Assembly: GCF_000425065.1 (NCBI RefSeq)
Contig: NZ_AULB01000012.1
Span: 207,748 to 271,747 of the forward strand
Direction of reading: 5' to 3'
Length of the DNA: 64,000 nt
Origin: Actinomadura rifamycini DSM 43936
Lineage (GTDB): Bacteria; Actinomycetota; Actinomycetes; Streptosporangiales; Streptosporangiaceae
Below the pieces are notes generated by a model, which did not search any database, had not been told where the DNA came from, and worked only from the letters and a program-made list of their open reading frames with translations. The translations under genes were made by a program, and so were the position numbers. Shown here piece by piece: positions 32,344-40,919 of this stretch (the first letter of the stretch is position 1; each line of letters starts with the position of its first letter).

Positions 32344-33939
32344 TCAGTGCCGTCCGGGGGCGCGGACGGCGACCTCGGACAGGACGGCCCACCCGTCGGC
32401 CTGCGTGATCTCGACCGCGATCCGGTCGATCGGTGCGCCGGGGGCGGCGGGGAACCAGGTGAGGTCGTCGCCCCAGCGGACGCGGTGGTCGAGTTCGCCG
32501 ACCGTCCGCCACGTGCCGTCGGCGGCGCGGACCCGGACCGTCGCCGCTTCGGCGTGGCCGGGCTTGAGGGAGACGCCGATCTGGGCGGCGCGGGTCGGCC
32601 GGTCGAAGGCGAGCGTGTACCGGGCCGGTCCCGACCGGGGCGCCCACGCGGCGTCGTTGTAGCCGACGACCCCGTCGATCGCGCCCGCGGGGCCCACGTC
32701 CGGCCGGTCGGCGGCCGTGTACGTCAGGTCGGTGTCGATGGTGAGGCGGCCGGCGGCGTGCAGGGCGGCCAGGTCGACGCGCCTCGGGTCGGGGCGGTCG
32801 GGACGGATGCCGTGGACGTCGACGAAGTCGCCGATCAGGCGGCCGGAGGTCGAGTCGTAGCCGAGCACGAGGACGCGGCCGGGCCGCACCTCGGCGACCG
32901 CGGGGTTGGCCTGGTCGCCGGTGCCGGAGTCGTAGACGAGGTCGCGCGGGGCTCCGGTCCACGAGCGTCCGGGGTCGCGCAGGACGGCGCCGACGGTGCC
33001 GCGGCGGCTCGTGAAGCGGCCGGAGAGGTCGCCGTAGGCGAGGAAGACGTCCCCGTTGCGCAGGACCTCGGTGTGCGCGGAGGACGTCACCATGTCGATC
33101 TCGGCGGGCGCGCTCCAGGTGCGGCCGCCGTCGCGGGACCAGGATTCGCGCGAGCGGACCGCGCCCATCGTGGAGGCCGCCGTCCCGATGCGGAGCAGGG
33201 CGTGGACCGTGCCGTCGGGCAGGACGGTGAGGACGGGCTCCTGGAAGTGGGTGCCCTCCTCGGCCCCGATCGTCGCCTCGGTGCCGGCGTCCCACGTCTC
33301 GCCGCCGTCCAGGCTGCGCACGACGGTGGCGCGCTGCCAGCGGTCGTCGGGGACGGTGCCGTAGAGGGGGATGACCAGTTCGCCGTCCGGCAGTTCCTTG
33401 ACCTGCCCGTGGCTCGCCGCCCAGCCCAGCTCGTAGGTGTCGACGATGTCGGACTCGCCGCTCATCGCGGTGCCCACCGCGACGGGCTCGGACCAGGTGG
33501 CGCCGCCGTCGTCGCTGTGCCGGACGAACGTGCCCATCGGCTCGGCGGGCGAGACCGAGTAGTCGATCTGGAACCAGCTCAGGACGAGCCGGCCGGACGA
33601 CAGCTGGGCGATCATCGGGTCGCGGTCGTCGTACGGGGAGTCGTGGGCGACCGCCGGGGAGGTCCAGGTCCGGCCGCCGTCGCGGCTCGTCAGCATGAGG
33701 AGCCGGCCGTCCTGTCCGGTGTGCCCGGCCCCTTCGCGGACGACCGTGAAGAGGGATCCGTCGTGGAGGCGCTCCATGTTGGGGAAGTGGAGCTTCTTCC
33801 CCGGGGCCGCCTGTCCCACGATCACGTCGGGCCGGTCCGGGGTCGAGGCGTCGGGCGGGGCCGCGTGCGCCACGGCGCCGGACAGGGCCGGCAGGAGCGC
33901 CGCGCCCAGGGCGATGGACATCGCTCGTTTGAACAACAT
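32344..33939 (-). CDS. Secreted sialidase-fold (BNR/Asp-box) protein, exo-alpha-sialidase type
   Basis: A 531-residue exported protein. The signal peptide spans about 1-26 (ALSGAVAHA-APP). The beta-propeller (about 30-360) has four Asp boxes: SRDGGRTW, SDDGGATW, SLDGGETW and SRDGGRTW, as in bacterial sialidases (GH33). Conserved acidic and Arg residues are plausible but the full active site was not confirmed. The C-terminal part (about 400-531) resembles a carbohydrate-binding beta-sandwich. It may release sialic acid or a related sugar outside the cell. The ATG at 33939 is chosen for the signal peptide; 33966 and 33921 are alternatives. Lies at the end of the 34-48 kb catabolic operon but with its own 84-bp upstream gap. 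Confidence 0.75.
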   Translation of the reverse strand: MLFKRAMSIALGAALLPALSGAVAHAAPPDASTPDRPDVIVGQAAPGKKLHFPNMERLHDGSLFTVVREGAGHTGQDGRLLMLTSRDGGRTWTSPAVAHDSPYDDRDPMIAQLSSGRLVLSWFQIDYSVSPAEPMGTFVRHSDDGGATWSEPVAVGTAMSGESDIVDTYELGWAASHGQVKELPDGELVIPLYGTVPDDRWQRATVVRSLDGGETWDAGTEATIGAEEGTHFQEPVLTVLPDGTVHALLRIGTAASTMGAVRSRESWSRDGGRTWSAPAEIDMVTSSAHTEVLRNGDVFLAYGDLSGRFTSRRGTVGAVLRDPGRSWTGAPRDLVYDSGTGDQANPAVAEVRPGRVLVLGYDSTSGRLIGDFVDVHGIRPDRPDPRRVDLAALHAAGRLTIDTDLTYTAADRPDVGPAGAIDGVVGYNDAAWAPRSGPARYTLAFDRPTRAAQIGVSLKPGHAEAATVRVRAADGTWRTVGELDHRVRWGDDLTWFPAAPGAPIDRIAVEITQADGWAVLSEVAVRAPGRH

Positions 33940-34023
33940 AAGCCCGGATAAAACACGGAATATCATTCCATGTCAATGGATCCGGGCTCATGCGTTTTCA
34001 GTTTTGCGACCGTGGCACAGGAT

Positions 34024-35127
34024 TCAGTGGCGGGCCTCGATCGGGTGCCGTTCTACGGCCGAACCGGCGTCCACGAAATGTACGGCGCTCCACATATTGG
34101 TCGTGCCGCAGGCATGGTTGGGAATGATGCGCAGCAGGTCCCCCACGCGAAGCCTGGACGTGCCGGGGCCGGTGAGGTAACCGTGCTCCTCGTTGGCGTT
34201 GCCGAAACGGATTCCTTCCATGGGCACGCCGTCGACGTCGCAAACGATGCCGAGAATTCCGGCCGTGGCGATGGTGTCGGAACTCATCGCTTTGATTCCC
34301 GCGTCGATGATGACCGTTCCGGGGCGCTGGGCGCTGGTGACGCGGGCGAGCACCGTCTGCGCGCACTGCTCGACCCGCGCGCTGCCGAGCCCGACCTGGT
34401 TGGAGTCGTAGTAGACGTACGTACCGGGACGGGCCTCGGTGACGCCCTCGGCGAACGGCGCGGACGTCGCGCCCGGCGTGGAGCCCACCGAGACCAGCGG
34501 GCACGCGTGGCCGTCGGCGCGCAGCGCCTCGGCGACCTGGACGAGCGTGCGCCCCGCCAGGTCGCCCGCGGCCTCCAGCCCGGCGCGGTCGGAGCCGTGC
34601 GCGGCGAGATGGCCCTCGTGGGTGAGGACGCCCCGCAGCTCCAGCGCGGGCAGCGCGGCGATCGCGGCGGCGGCCGCCACGGCCCGGTCGGGATCGACGC
34701 CCGCCCGGTGCAGGCCGGTGTCGACCTCCAGGACGAACGGCACGGCGACGCCCGCGGCCGCGGCCGCCCGGGACAGCGGCCCGGCGGCCTCCGCCGAGTC
34801 CAGCGCGACGGTCAGCCCGCCCCGCCCGGCGGCCCGGACCGCGAAGTCGACCTTCGCGGGCCCGACGGGCTGGTGCGCCCACAGCAGATCCGCGACCCCC
34901 GCGTCCTGCAGCAGGGCGACCTCGGCGGGCGTCGCGCAGGTGAACCCGACCGCGCCGTGGGCGAGCTGGCGGCGGGCCACCGCCACGCACTTGGACGTCT
35001 TGAAGTGCGGGCGCAGCGCGACGCCGGCGCGGCCGACGGACGCCGCCATCGCGGCCAGGTTCGCCTCCATGCGGGCCCGGTCGACGAGCAGGGCGGGGGT
35101 CGCCATCTCCGCCAGCGGCACGTTCAC
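34024..35127 (-). CDS. D-threonine aldolase/D-serine dehydratase-like PLP enzyme
   Basis: A 367-residue fold-type III PLP enzyme (alanine-racemase-like barrel). PLP attaches to the Lys of RPHFKTSKC (about 39-47), and the C-terminal domain has the metal site IIPNHACGTTNMW, with His and Cys in the positions that bind Zn in eukaryotic D-serine dehydratase. Family members split or dehydrate D-3-hydroxy amino acids (D-threonine, D-serine, D-3-hydroxyaspartate). The GTG at 35127 overlaps the amidohydrolase stop (GTGA). Last gene of the operon that also has N-acyl-D-amino-acid deacylase and RidA, which supports a D-amino-acid substrate. Confidence 0.85.
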   Translation of the reverse strand: MNVPLAEMATPALLVDRARMEANLAAMAASVGRAGVALRPHFKTSKCVAVARRQLAHGAVGFTCATPAEVALLQDAGVADLLWAHQPVGPAKVDFAVRAAGRGGLTVALDSAEAAGPLSRAAAAAGVAVPFVLEVDTGLHRAGVDPDRAVAAAAAIAALPALELRGVLTHEGHLAAHGSDRAGLEAAGDLAGRTLVQVAEALRADGHACPLVSVGSTPGATSAPFAEGVTEARPGTYVYYDSNQVGLGSARVEQCAQTVLARVTSAQRPGTVIIDAGIKAMSSDTIATAGILGIVCDVDGVPMEGIRFGNANEEHGYLTGPGTSRLRVGDLLRIIPNHACGTTNMWSAVHFVDAGSAVERHPIEARH

Positions 35128-35951
35128 GCGAGCCCCATCGCCGGACGCGGGTCGCCGTCGAGCAGCCACTCGACGGTCTCCGGCCTGATCTCGGGGAAGC
35201 CGGACGGGCGCCGCCCGACCATCTCGCGCAGCCCGGCCACGGCCTCGGCGGGCGTCCAGAGCGGGTAGTCGGAGCCGAAGACGAGCCGGTCGACCACGTC
35301 CCACTCCTGGGCGCGGGCCAGCGCCAGGTAGCCGTCCATCGGGCGGGCCCAGCTCGCCGACACGTCGGAGTACACGCGCCGGTTCTTGCGCAGCGTCACG
35401 ATCGTCTCGCGCTGCCACGGATGGCCGAGGTGCGCGATGATCTGGACGAGGCCGGGGTGCCGCCGCGCGACGTCGTCCACCACCAGGGGGTTGCTGACCG
35501 ACAGGTCCCCGGCCGGGCTCGGGGTGGCGCCCATGTGCCACAGGACGACCAGTCCCGCCTCGGTCGCGGCCCGGTAGAAGGGGTCGTACGCGGTGTCGGT
35601 CGGGTCGAACAGCGCCAGCACCGGGTACAGCTTGATGCCGCGCAGCCCGCGCCGGACGCCGTCGGCGAGCTGGTCGAGGACGTCGGGGTCGGTCGGGTCG
35701 AGCGCCATGAACCCGATCGTGTCCGTGCGGGTCTCCGCGCAGAAGCGCTCGGTGTGGTCGTTGGGGGTGAGGACCCCGGCGGCGGTGGCGCGGATGCCGA
35801 AGACGCACGCGGCGGTCACGTCCGCCATCGCCCGGTCGTAGTCGGCCGGGCCGAACTCGTGGGCGCCCCGGCCGTACACGGGTTCCCAGTGGTCGTCCCA
35901 CTCGTGGCCCCAGTGCTCGGGGCGCTGGCAGTGGGTGTGGAAGTCGATCAA
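35124..35951 (-). CDS. Amidohydrolase_2-family metal-dependent hydrolase
   Basis: A 275-residue TIM-barrel hydrolase. Metal-site motifs are IDFHTHCQ (residues 2-9), LWHMGATP (about 141-148), IIAHLGHPW (about 175-183) and FGSDYP (about 226-231), the COG2159 pattern shared by decarboxylases and lactonases. The reaction is unknown; lactone or amide hydrolysis or decarboxylation are options. The start is a TTG at 35951, behind a GGAGG site and overlapping the iclR stop. Its 3' end overlaps the PLP enzyme gene by 4 bp. Its place between IclR and the D-amino-acid enzyme puts it in the same pathway. Confidence 0.82.
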   Translation of the reverse strand: MIDFHTHCQRPEHWGHEWDDHWEPVYGRGAHEFGPADYDRAMADVTAACVFGIRATAAGVLTPNDHTERFCAETRTDTIGFMALDPTDPDVLDQLADGVRRGLRGIKLYPVLALFDPTDTAYDPFYRAATEAGLVVLWHMGATPSPAGDLSVSNPLVVDDVARRHPGLVQIIAHLGHPWQRETIVTLRKNRRVYSDVSASWARPMDGYLALARAQEWDVVDRLVFGSDYPLWTPAEAVAGLREMVGRRPSGFPEIRPETVEWLLDGDPRPAMGLA

Positions 35952-36820
35952 TTGTCCTCCGGTGTGCCGGGTGCGCCGGAGCGCAGCGACGAGTGCAGGT
36001 GTTCCAGGGCCGCGACGACGTCGGCGTCGGCCGCGAGGGCCGCTGCGGCCGCGCGGAGCCGGTCCAGGTGGGCGGCGATCCGGTCGTCGCCGAACTCGGC
36101 GGACGGCCCGGACACGCTGACCGCCGACACGCAGACGCCGTTCACCTCGACCGGGACCGCGACGCAGCGCAGCCCGACGCTGCCCTCGTTGTCGTCGAGG
36201 GCGTACCCCCGCTCGGCGGTGGCCGCCAGGTCGCGGGCGAGGGCGGCGGACGTGGTCAGCGTCATGTCGGTGCGGCGCGGAAACGGCTCGGGCGGCAGGT
36301 GCGGCGCCCGGCCGGCGGCGGGGACGCGGGAGAGGAGCATCTTGCCGAGGCCCGTGCAGTAGGCGGCGTCGCGGGTGCCGGGCAGGATGTGGAACCGGAT
36401 CGGACGGTCGGGTTCCCGGACGCACACGTGCAGGACCTCGGGCCCGTCCAGCACCCCGAGGTTGGCGGTCTGCCCGGTGTCCGCGGCGACCCCGGCGAGG
36501 TGGGCGCCGGCGATCTGGGACAGGTCGAGACCGGACAGGTAGGCCGTCGACAGCGCCAGCGTCTTGTGCCCGAGCCGGTACGCGGGGCGCTCGTCGGCGC
36601 GCACCACGTACTCCATCTCCTCCAGGACCGCGAGCAGCCGCACCAGGGTGCTCTTCGGCAGGCCGGTGTCGGCGGCGAAGTCGTTCAGCGTCAGCGTCGC
36701 GCCCTGCGCGGCGAGCCTTTCCAGCAGGGCCAGCCCGCGGGCCAGCGCGTTGGCGTGGTAGTTGGCCGACGCCGGGCGGTCGTCGTCCACGTCGCGGCGG
36801 CGTGCCGTGGTTCGTGCCAT
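35948..36820 (-). CDS. IclR-family transcriptional regulator
   Basis: A 290-residue IclR protein. The N-terminal winged helix has LTLNDFAADTGLPKSTLVRL (about 43-62), and the C-terminal effector domain shows RDAAYCTGLGKMLLSRVP and the closing GVCVSAVSVSGPSAEF. IclR proteins sense catabolic intermediates and usually repress or activate the pathway genes beside them. Here the gene lies inside the operon, so it probably regulates its own transcript; the likely target is the divergent region at 47429-47609. It overlaps the amidohydrolase gene by 4 bp and follows the deacylase gene by 17 bp. Confidence 0.9.
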   Translation of the reverse strand: MARTTARRRDVDDDRPASANYHANALARGLALLERLAAQGATLTLNDFAADTGLPKSTLVRLLAVLEEMEYVVRADERPAYRLGHKTLALSTAYLSGLDLSQIAGAHLAGVAADTGQTANLGVLDGPEVLHVCVREPDRPIRFHILPGTRDAAYCTGLGKMLLSRVPAAGRAPHLPPEPFPRRTDMTLTTSAALARDLAATAERGYALDDNEGSVGLRCVAVPVEVNGVCVSAVSVSGPSAEFGDDRIAAHLDRLRAAAAALAADADVVAALEHLHSSLRSGAPGTPEDN

Positions 36821-36837
36821 GGGTGCCTCGCCTTCGT

Positions 36838-38448
36838 TCAGGGGATGCGGAGGATCTCGCCGGGACGCGCGCCGCCGTGCACGCCGTCCTCGACCACGGG
36901 ACGGCCGCCGACGACGACCGCGCGGATCCCGTCCGGAAACCGCTGGGGTGAAGCGAACGTAGCCCGATCGGCGATCCGTTCGGTGTCGAACACGGCGACA
37001 TCGGCGACCGCGCCCTCGCGGAGGACGCCGCGGTCCGCGAGCCCGGCCCGCTCGGCGGGCGCGGAGGTGCACTTGCGCACCGCCTCGGCCAGCGGGAGCC
37101 CTCCGGGGCGGCGCGCGTACTCCGCGAACAGCCTCGGGAAGCAGCCGTAGGAGCGCGGGTGGGGGGCGCCGCCGCCGGTGGGGCCGTCCGGGTCGAGCGC
37201 CTGCCCGTCCGACCCGATCACGGCGGCCGGGTGGGCGAGGGCGTCCAGCAGGTCCCGTTCGCCGCGGCCCGCGGCGATCATCTGGACGCCGTTGCCGTGC
37301 GCGGCCGCGAGGTCGAGCGCGACGCGCGACGGGTCGGTGCCGGCCGCGGCGGCGATCTCGGCGATCGTCCGGCCGACGATCGCGCCGCCGGCCTCGTCGG
37401 CGCCGTCGCCCGAGTCGGCCGGTCCGTCCGGGGCGCGGCTGACCGTGATGTCGTCCCAGGTGAGCGGCATGTCGCGCCACTCGTCCGCGACGCGCGCGCG
37501 GACGTCCGGGTCGGCGAGGCGGCCGCGCATGAGGTTATCGCCGCCTTCCTGCGCCCAGTCCGGCAGCAGCTGGGACAGCGGCGCGTTCCCGGCCAGGTAG
37601 GGGTAGACGTCGAAGGCGACGTCCGCGCCGCCGGCGCGGGCGTCGTCGATGAGGTCCAGGGCGCGGGCGACCGAGCCGTGGTTGCGCCGCCCCACCGCGA
37701 CCAGGTGGGAGATCTGCGTGCGGCAGCCGGTGGCGGACGCGACCGCGAGCGCCTGGCGGACGGAGTCGAGCAGCCCGTCGGCGTAGTCGCGGACGTGCCA
37801 GGCGAACAGGCGCCCGTGCTCGGCCGCGGTGCGTCCGAGCGCCAGCAGTTCGTCGTCGCGGGCGTAGCAGGCCGGCGCGTACACCAGGCCGGTGGAGACG
37901 CCGGCGGCCCCGGCGGCGAGCGCGTCGCCGAGCAGGCCGCGCATCCGGTCGAGTTCGGCCGCGCCGGCCGGGCGGTCCGCGAACCCGACCGCGGCGGCCC
38001 GCAGCGGGATGTGCGCGACGAGCGCGGCGACGTTGACCGAGGGGCGGGCGGCGTCGAGCGCCGCGAGGTATCCGGGCAGGTCCGACCAGGTCCAGCGGAC
38101 GGCCGGGTCCAGGTCGAGGTAGCCGGCCGCGGCGCGCAGCGCGGCCGGGTCGGCGGCGACCGGCGCCACGCCGAGGCCGCAGTTCCCGACGACGACCGAG
38201 GTGACGCCCTGCCGGACGGCGCTGTGCGCCTCCGGCCCCGACAGCAGGGTGAGGTCGGAGTGGGTGTGGACGTCGACGAACCCCGGCGTCACCGCGTGCC
38301 CGGACGCGTCGAGGGTCCGCGCGGCGGGGCGTCCCGCCAGGTCCCCGATCGCCTCGACGCGGCCGCCCGTGACGGCGACGTCGGCGCGGACGGGGGCGGC
38401 GCCCGTCCCGTCGACGACCGTCCCGCCCGTGATGAGCAGGTCCGTCAT
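36838..38448 (-). CDS. N-acyl-D-amino-acid deacylase (D-aminoacylase family)
   Basis: A 536-residue amidohydrolase-superfamily enzyme. Metal-binding features are VDVHTHSDLTLL (about 58-69), the family-specific Cys in VGNCGLGVAP (about 87-96), and later HVRDYADG and IGSDGQALDPDG. D-aminoacylases remove the acyl group from N-acyl-D-amino acids. The ATG at 38448 overlaps the ridA stop by 4 bp. In this operon it would supply a free D-amino acid to the PLP enzyme at 34024. The exact amino-acid preference cannot be read from sequence; dihydropyrimidinase-like alternatives fit less well because of the Cys ligand. Confidence 0.88.
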   Translation of the reverse strand: MTDLLITGGTVVDGTGAAPVRADVAVTGGRVEAIGDLAGRPAARTLDASGHAVTPGFVDVHTHSDLTLLSGPEAHSAVRQGVTSVVVGNCGLGVAPVAADPAALRAAAGYLDLDPAVRWTWSDLPGYLAALDAARPSVNVAALVAHIPLRAAAVGFADRPAGAAELDRMRGLLGDALAAGAAGVSTGLVYAPACYARDDELLALGRTAAEHGRLFAWHVRDYADGLLDSVRQALAVASATGCRTQISHLVAVGRRNHGSVARALDLIDDARAGGADVAFDVYPYLAGNAPLSQLLPDWAQEGGDNLMRGRLADPDVRARVADEWRDMPLTWDDITVSRAPDGPADSGDGADEAGGAIVGRTIAEIAAAAGTDPSRVALDLAAAHGNGVQMIAAGRGERDLLDALAHPAAVIGSDGQALDPDGPTGGGAPHPRSYGCFPRLFAEYARRPGGLPLAEAVRKCTSAPAERAGLADRGVLREGAVADVAVFDTERIADRATFASPQRFPDGIRAVVVGGRPVVEDGVHGGARPGEILRIP

Positions 38449-38909
38449 GAGCGCAGCAGGAAGGTCGCCTGGACCTCGACGGGGCTGCCGGTCGGCAGCG
38501 CGGCGACGCCCAGCGCGGCCCGCGCGTGCCGTCCCGCCGTCTCGCCGAGGACCTCCAGGAGCAGTTCGGTCGCGGCGTCGGCCACCAGGTGCTGGTCGGT
38601 GAAGCCGGGCGCGCTCGCCACCCAGATCGTCACGGCCTCGACCTGTTCGATCTCGTCCAGCCCGCCCAGCTCGTCCCGGACGGCGGTGAGGACGTTGCGG
38701 GCGCACTGCCGCGCGCACGCGCGGGCCTCGTCGAACGCGACGCCGTCGCCGACGCGTCCCTCGGCCAGCAGCCGCCCGTCCCGGACGGCGACCTGCCCGG
38801 AGGCGATCAGCCGCGTCCCGGCGCGCCGGACGGCGGCGACCGCGGGGCGCTCCCCCGCCGGTGCGGGGTCGGCGGGGGCGGCGGCCAGGCGGGTGTCGGC
38901 GTCGTTCAC
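38445..38909 (-). CDS. RidA-family (YjgF) protein, operon-linked
   Basis: A 154-residue RidA-like protein. The trimer core is visible: RLIASGQVAVRDGRLLAEGR (about 33-52), then ACARQCARNVLTAVRDELGG and ARAALGVAALPTGSPVEVQA (about 131-150), which keeps an Arg and a Glu at about the catalytic positions of RidA. RidA hydrolyses reactive enamines and imines such as 2-aminoacrylate that PLP dehydratases release. The pairing with a D-serine-dehydratase-like enzyme downstream fits that role. The GTG at 38909 overlaps the ABC ATPase stop (GTGA) behind AAGGAG. Confidence 0.85.
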   Translation of the reverse strand: MNDADTRLAAAPADPAPAGERPAVAAVRRAGTRLIASGQVAVRDGRLLAEGRVGDGVAFDEARACARQCARNVLTAVRDELGGLDEIEQVEAVTIWVASAPGFTDQHLVADAATELLLEVLGETAGRHARAALGVAALPTGSPVEVQATFLLRS

Positions 38910-39931
38910 TGGGTCTCCTTCGTCGTGGTGGTGCCGGTGCGGGGTTCGGCCGGTCCGGGGAAGTGGCAGGCGACCGGGTGGCCGCTCCCCTCCCGGACGA
39001 CCAGCGGCGGCTCCTCCGCCGCGCAGACGTCCCGGGCCTTCCAGCAGCGGGTGCGGAACCGGCAGCCGGACGGCGGGTCGACGGGGCTCGGCACGTCCCC
39101 GGTGAGGGTGATGCGGTCGCGGCGCCCGGCGCCGCCCGGTTCGGGGCGCGGGACGGCCGACAGCAGCGCCTGCGTGTACGGGTGGGCGGCGCGCCGGAAG
39201 ATGTCCTCCCGGGTCCCGCGCTCCACGACCTTCCCGAGGTACATCACGGCGATCTCGTGGGAGACGTGCCGCACCACCGAGAGGTCGTGCGAGATGAACA
39301 GGTACGCCACGCCCAGGTCGCGCTGGAGTTCGCGCAGCGTGTTGACGACCTGCGCCTGGATCGACACGTCGAGGGCGCTGACGGGCTCGTCCAGGACGAG
39401 CACCTTCGGGTCGAGCGCGAGGGCGCGGGCGATGCCGATGCGCTGCCGCTGCCCGCCGGAGAACTCGTGGGCGTAGCGCCGGGCGTGCGCGGGCGCGAGC
39501 CGCACCATGTCGAGCAGCTCCGCCACCCGCTTCGCCCCGCCGTCGTCGTACCGTCCCTGGACGCGCAGCGGCTCGGCGATGATGTCGTGCACGGTCATGC
39601 GCGGCGACAGCGACGCGTACGGGTCCTGGAACACCAGCTGCAGGTCGCGGCGGAGCGCGCGCAGGTCGGCGCCGCGGGCGCGGGTGACGTCCCGGCCCGC
39701 CACGACGATCTTCCCGGCGGTCGGCTCCAGCAGCCGGACCGCCATCCGTCCCGTCGTGGTCTTGCCGCAGCCGGACTCGCCCACCAGGCCCAGGGTCCGG
39801 CCGGCCCGGAGGGCGAGATCCACGCCGTCCACGGCGTGCACCCTGCCGGTCCGGCGGCGCAGCGGGCCCGACCGCACCGGGTAGTGCTTGGCCAGCCCGG
39901 TGACGCGCAGGACCTCCTCGGTGTCATCCAT
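38906..39931 (-). CDS. Dipeptide/oligopeptide ABC importer, ATP-binding subunit (DppF/OppF type)
   Basis: A 341-residue ATPase. Walker A is GESGCGKTT (about 52-60), the signature is SGGQRQR, Walker B is [12 protein letters not shown], and the C-terminal oligopeptide domain has [14 protein letters not shown] with paired Cys. It works as a heterodimer with the DppD-type subunit encoded by the preceding gene, energising uptake through the two permeases. Starts 8 bp inside the end of dppD and overlaps ridA by 4 bp at its end. Substrates of such importers range from peptides to nickel and opines. Confidence 0.93.
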   Translation of the reverse strand: MDDTEEVLRVTGLAKHYPVRSGPLRRRTGRVHAVDGVDLALRAGRTLGLVGESGCGKTTTGRMAVRLLEPTAGKIVVAGRDVTRARGADLRALRRDLQLVFQDPYASLSPRMTVHDIIAEPLRVQGRYDDGGAKRVAELLDMVRLAPAHARRYAHEFSGGQRQRIGIARALALDPKVLVLDEPVSALDVSIQAQVVNTLRELQRDLGVAYLFISHDLSVVRHVSHEIAVMYLGKVVERGTREDIFRRAAHPYTQALLSAVPRPEPGGAGRRDRITLTGDVPSPVDPPSGCRFRTRCWKARDVCAAEEPPLVVREGSGHPVACHFPGPAEPRTGTTTTKETQ

Positions 39932-40919
39932 CGGTGTCCTCCCCGGCCAGTTCGGCGTGGAAGTGGCAGGCGCTGGTCCGTCCGGGCCCGGTCGGGGCGA
40001 ATTCGGGACGCTCCGTCCGGCACCTGTCGCGGACCATCGCGCAGCGCGGCGCGAACGGGCAGCCGGCCGTGACCTCGCCCGGCGCGGGCGGCGCCCCCGG
40101 GATCGGGGTCAGCTCGTCGGCGTCCTCGTCCATCCGCGGCAGGCTGTCCAGCAGCCCCCGGGTGTACGGGTGCCGCGGCGCCCGGAAGATCTCGGCGACC
40201 GGGCCGTGCTCGACGACGCGGCCCGCGTACATCACCACGACCCTGTCGGCCATCTCGGCGACCACGCCCAGGTCATGCGTGATCAGGACGGTGGCGGCGC
40301 CGGTCTCCCGGCGGGCCTCCCGCAGCAGGTCGAGCACCTGGGCCTGGACGGTGACGTCCAGCGCGGTGGTCGGCTCGTCGGCGATCAGCAGGTCGGGTTC
40401 GTTGGCGATCGCCATCGCGATCATCGCGCGCTGCCGCATCCCGCCGGAGAACTCGTGCGGGTACTGCTTGAGCCGCTTCGCGGCGCCCGGCACCCCGACG
40501 AGCGCGAGCAGGTCGGCGGCGCGCCGCCGCGCCGCGGCCCGGGACATGCGCGCGTCGTGCAGCCGGAGCGCCTCGGTGAGCTGCCCCCCGATCGTCATGA
40601 CCGGGTTCAGCGCGGTCATCGGATCCTGGAAGATCATCGCGATCCGGCCGCCGCGCAGCCGCCGCAGCTCGCGCGGCGGCAGCCCGCGCAGGTCGACGCC
40701 GTCGAACACGATCCGTCCGGACGCCACCCGGCCGGGCGGCTTGATCAGCCCGAGCGCCGACATCGCGGTGACGCTCTTGCCCGACCCCGACTCGCCGACC
40801 ACGCCGAGGGTCTCCCCCGGCAGGACGGTGTATCCGGCGCCGTCCACCGCGCGGACGGTGCCCTCGTCGGTGTCGAACTCGACGACGAGGTCCTCGATCT
40901 CCAGCAGTGGAGCGTTCAC
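39924..40919 (-). CDS. Dipeptide/oligopeptide ABC importer, ATP-binding subunit (DppD/OppD type)
   Basis: A 331-residue ATPase. Walker A is GESGSGKSV (about 38-46), the signature is SGGMRQR, Walker B is LLIADEPTTALD, followed by the C-terminal oligopeptide motif CPFAPRCAMVRDRC. It pairs with the DppF-type subunit. The GTG at 40919 overlaps the permease stop (GTGA), so stoichiometric translation with the other subunits is expected. Confidence 0.93.
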   Translation of the reverse strand: MNAPLLEIEDLVVEFDTDEGTVRAVDGAGYTVLPGETLGVVGESGSGKSVTAMSALGLIKPPGRVASGRIVFDGVDLRGLPPRELRRLRGGRIAMIFQDPMTALNPVMTIGGQLTEALRLHDARMSRAAARRRAADLLALVGVPGAAKRLKQYPHEFSGGMRQRAMIAMAIANEPDLLIADEPTTALDVTVQAQVLDLLREARRETGAATVLITHDLGVVAEMADRVVVMYAGRVVEHGPVAEIFRAPRHPYTRGLLDSLPRMDEDADELTPIPGAPPAPGEVTAGCPFAPRCAMVRDRCRTERPEFAPTGPGRTSACHFHAELAGEDTDG

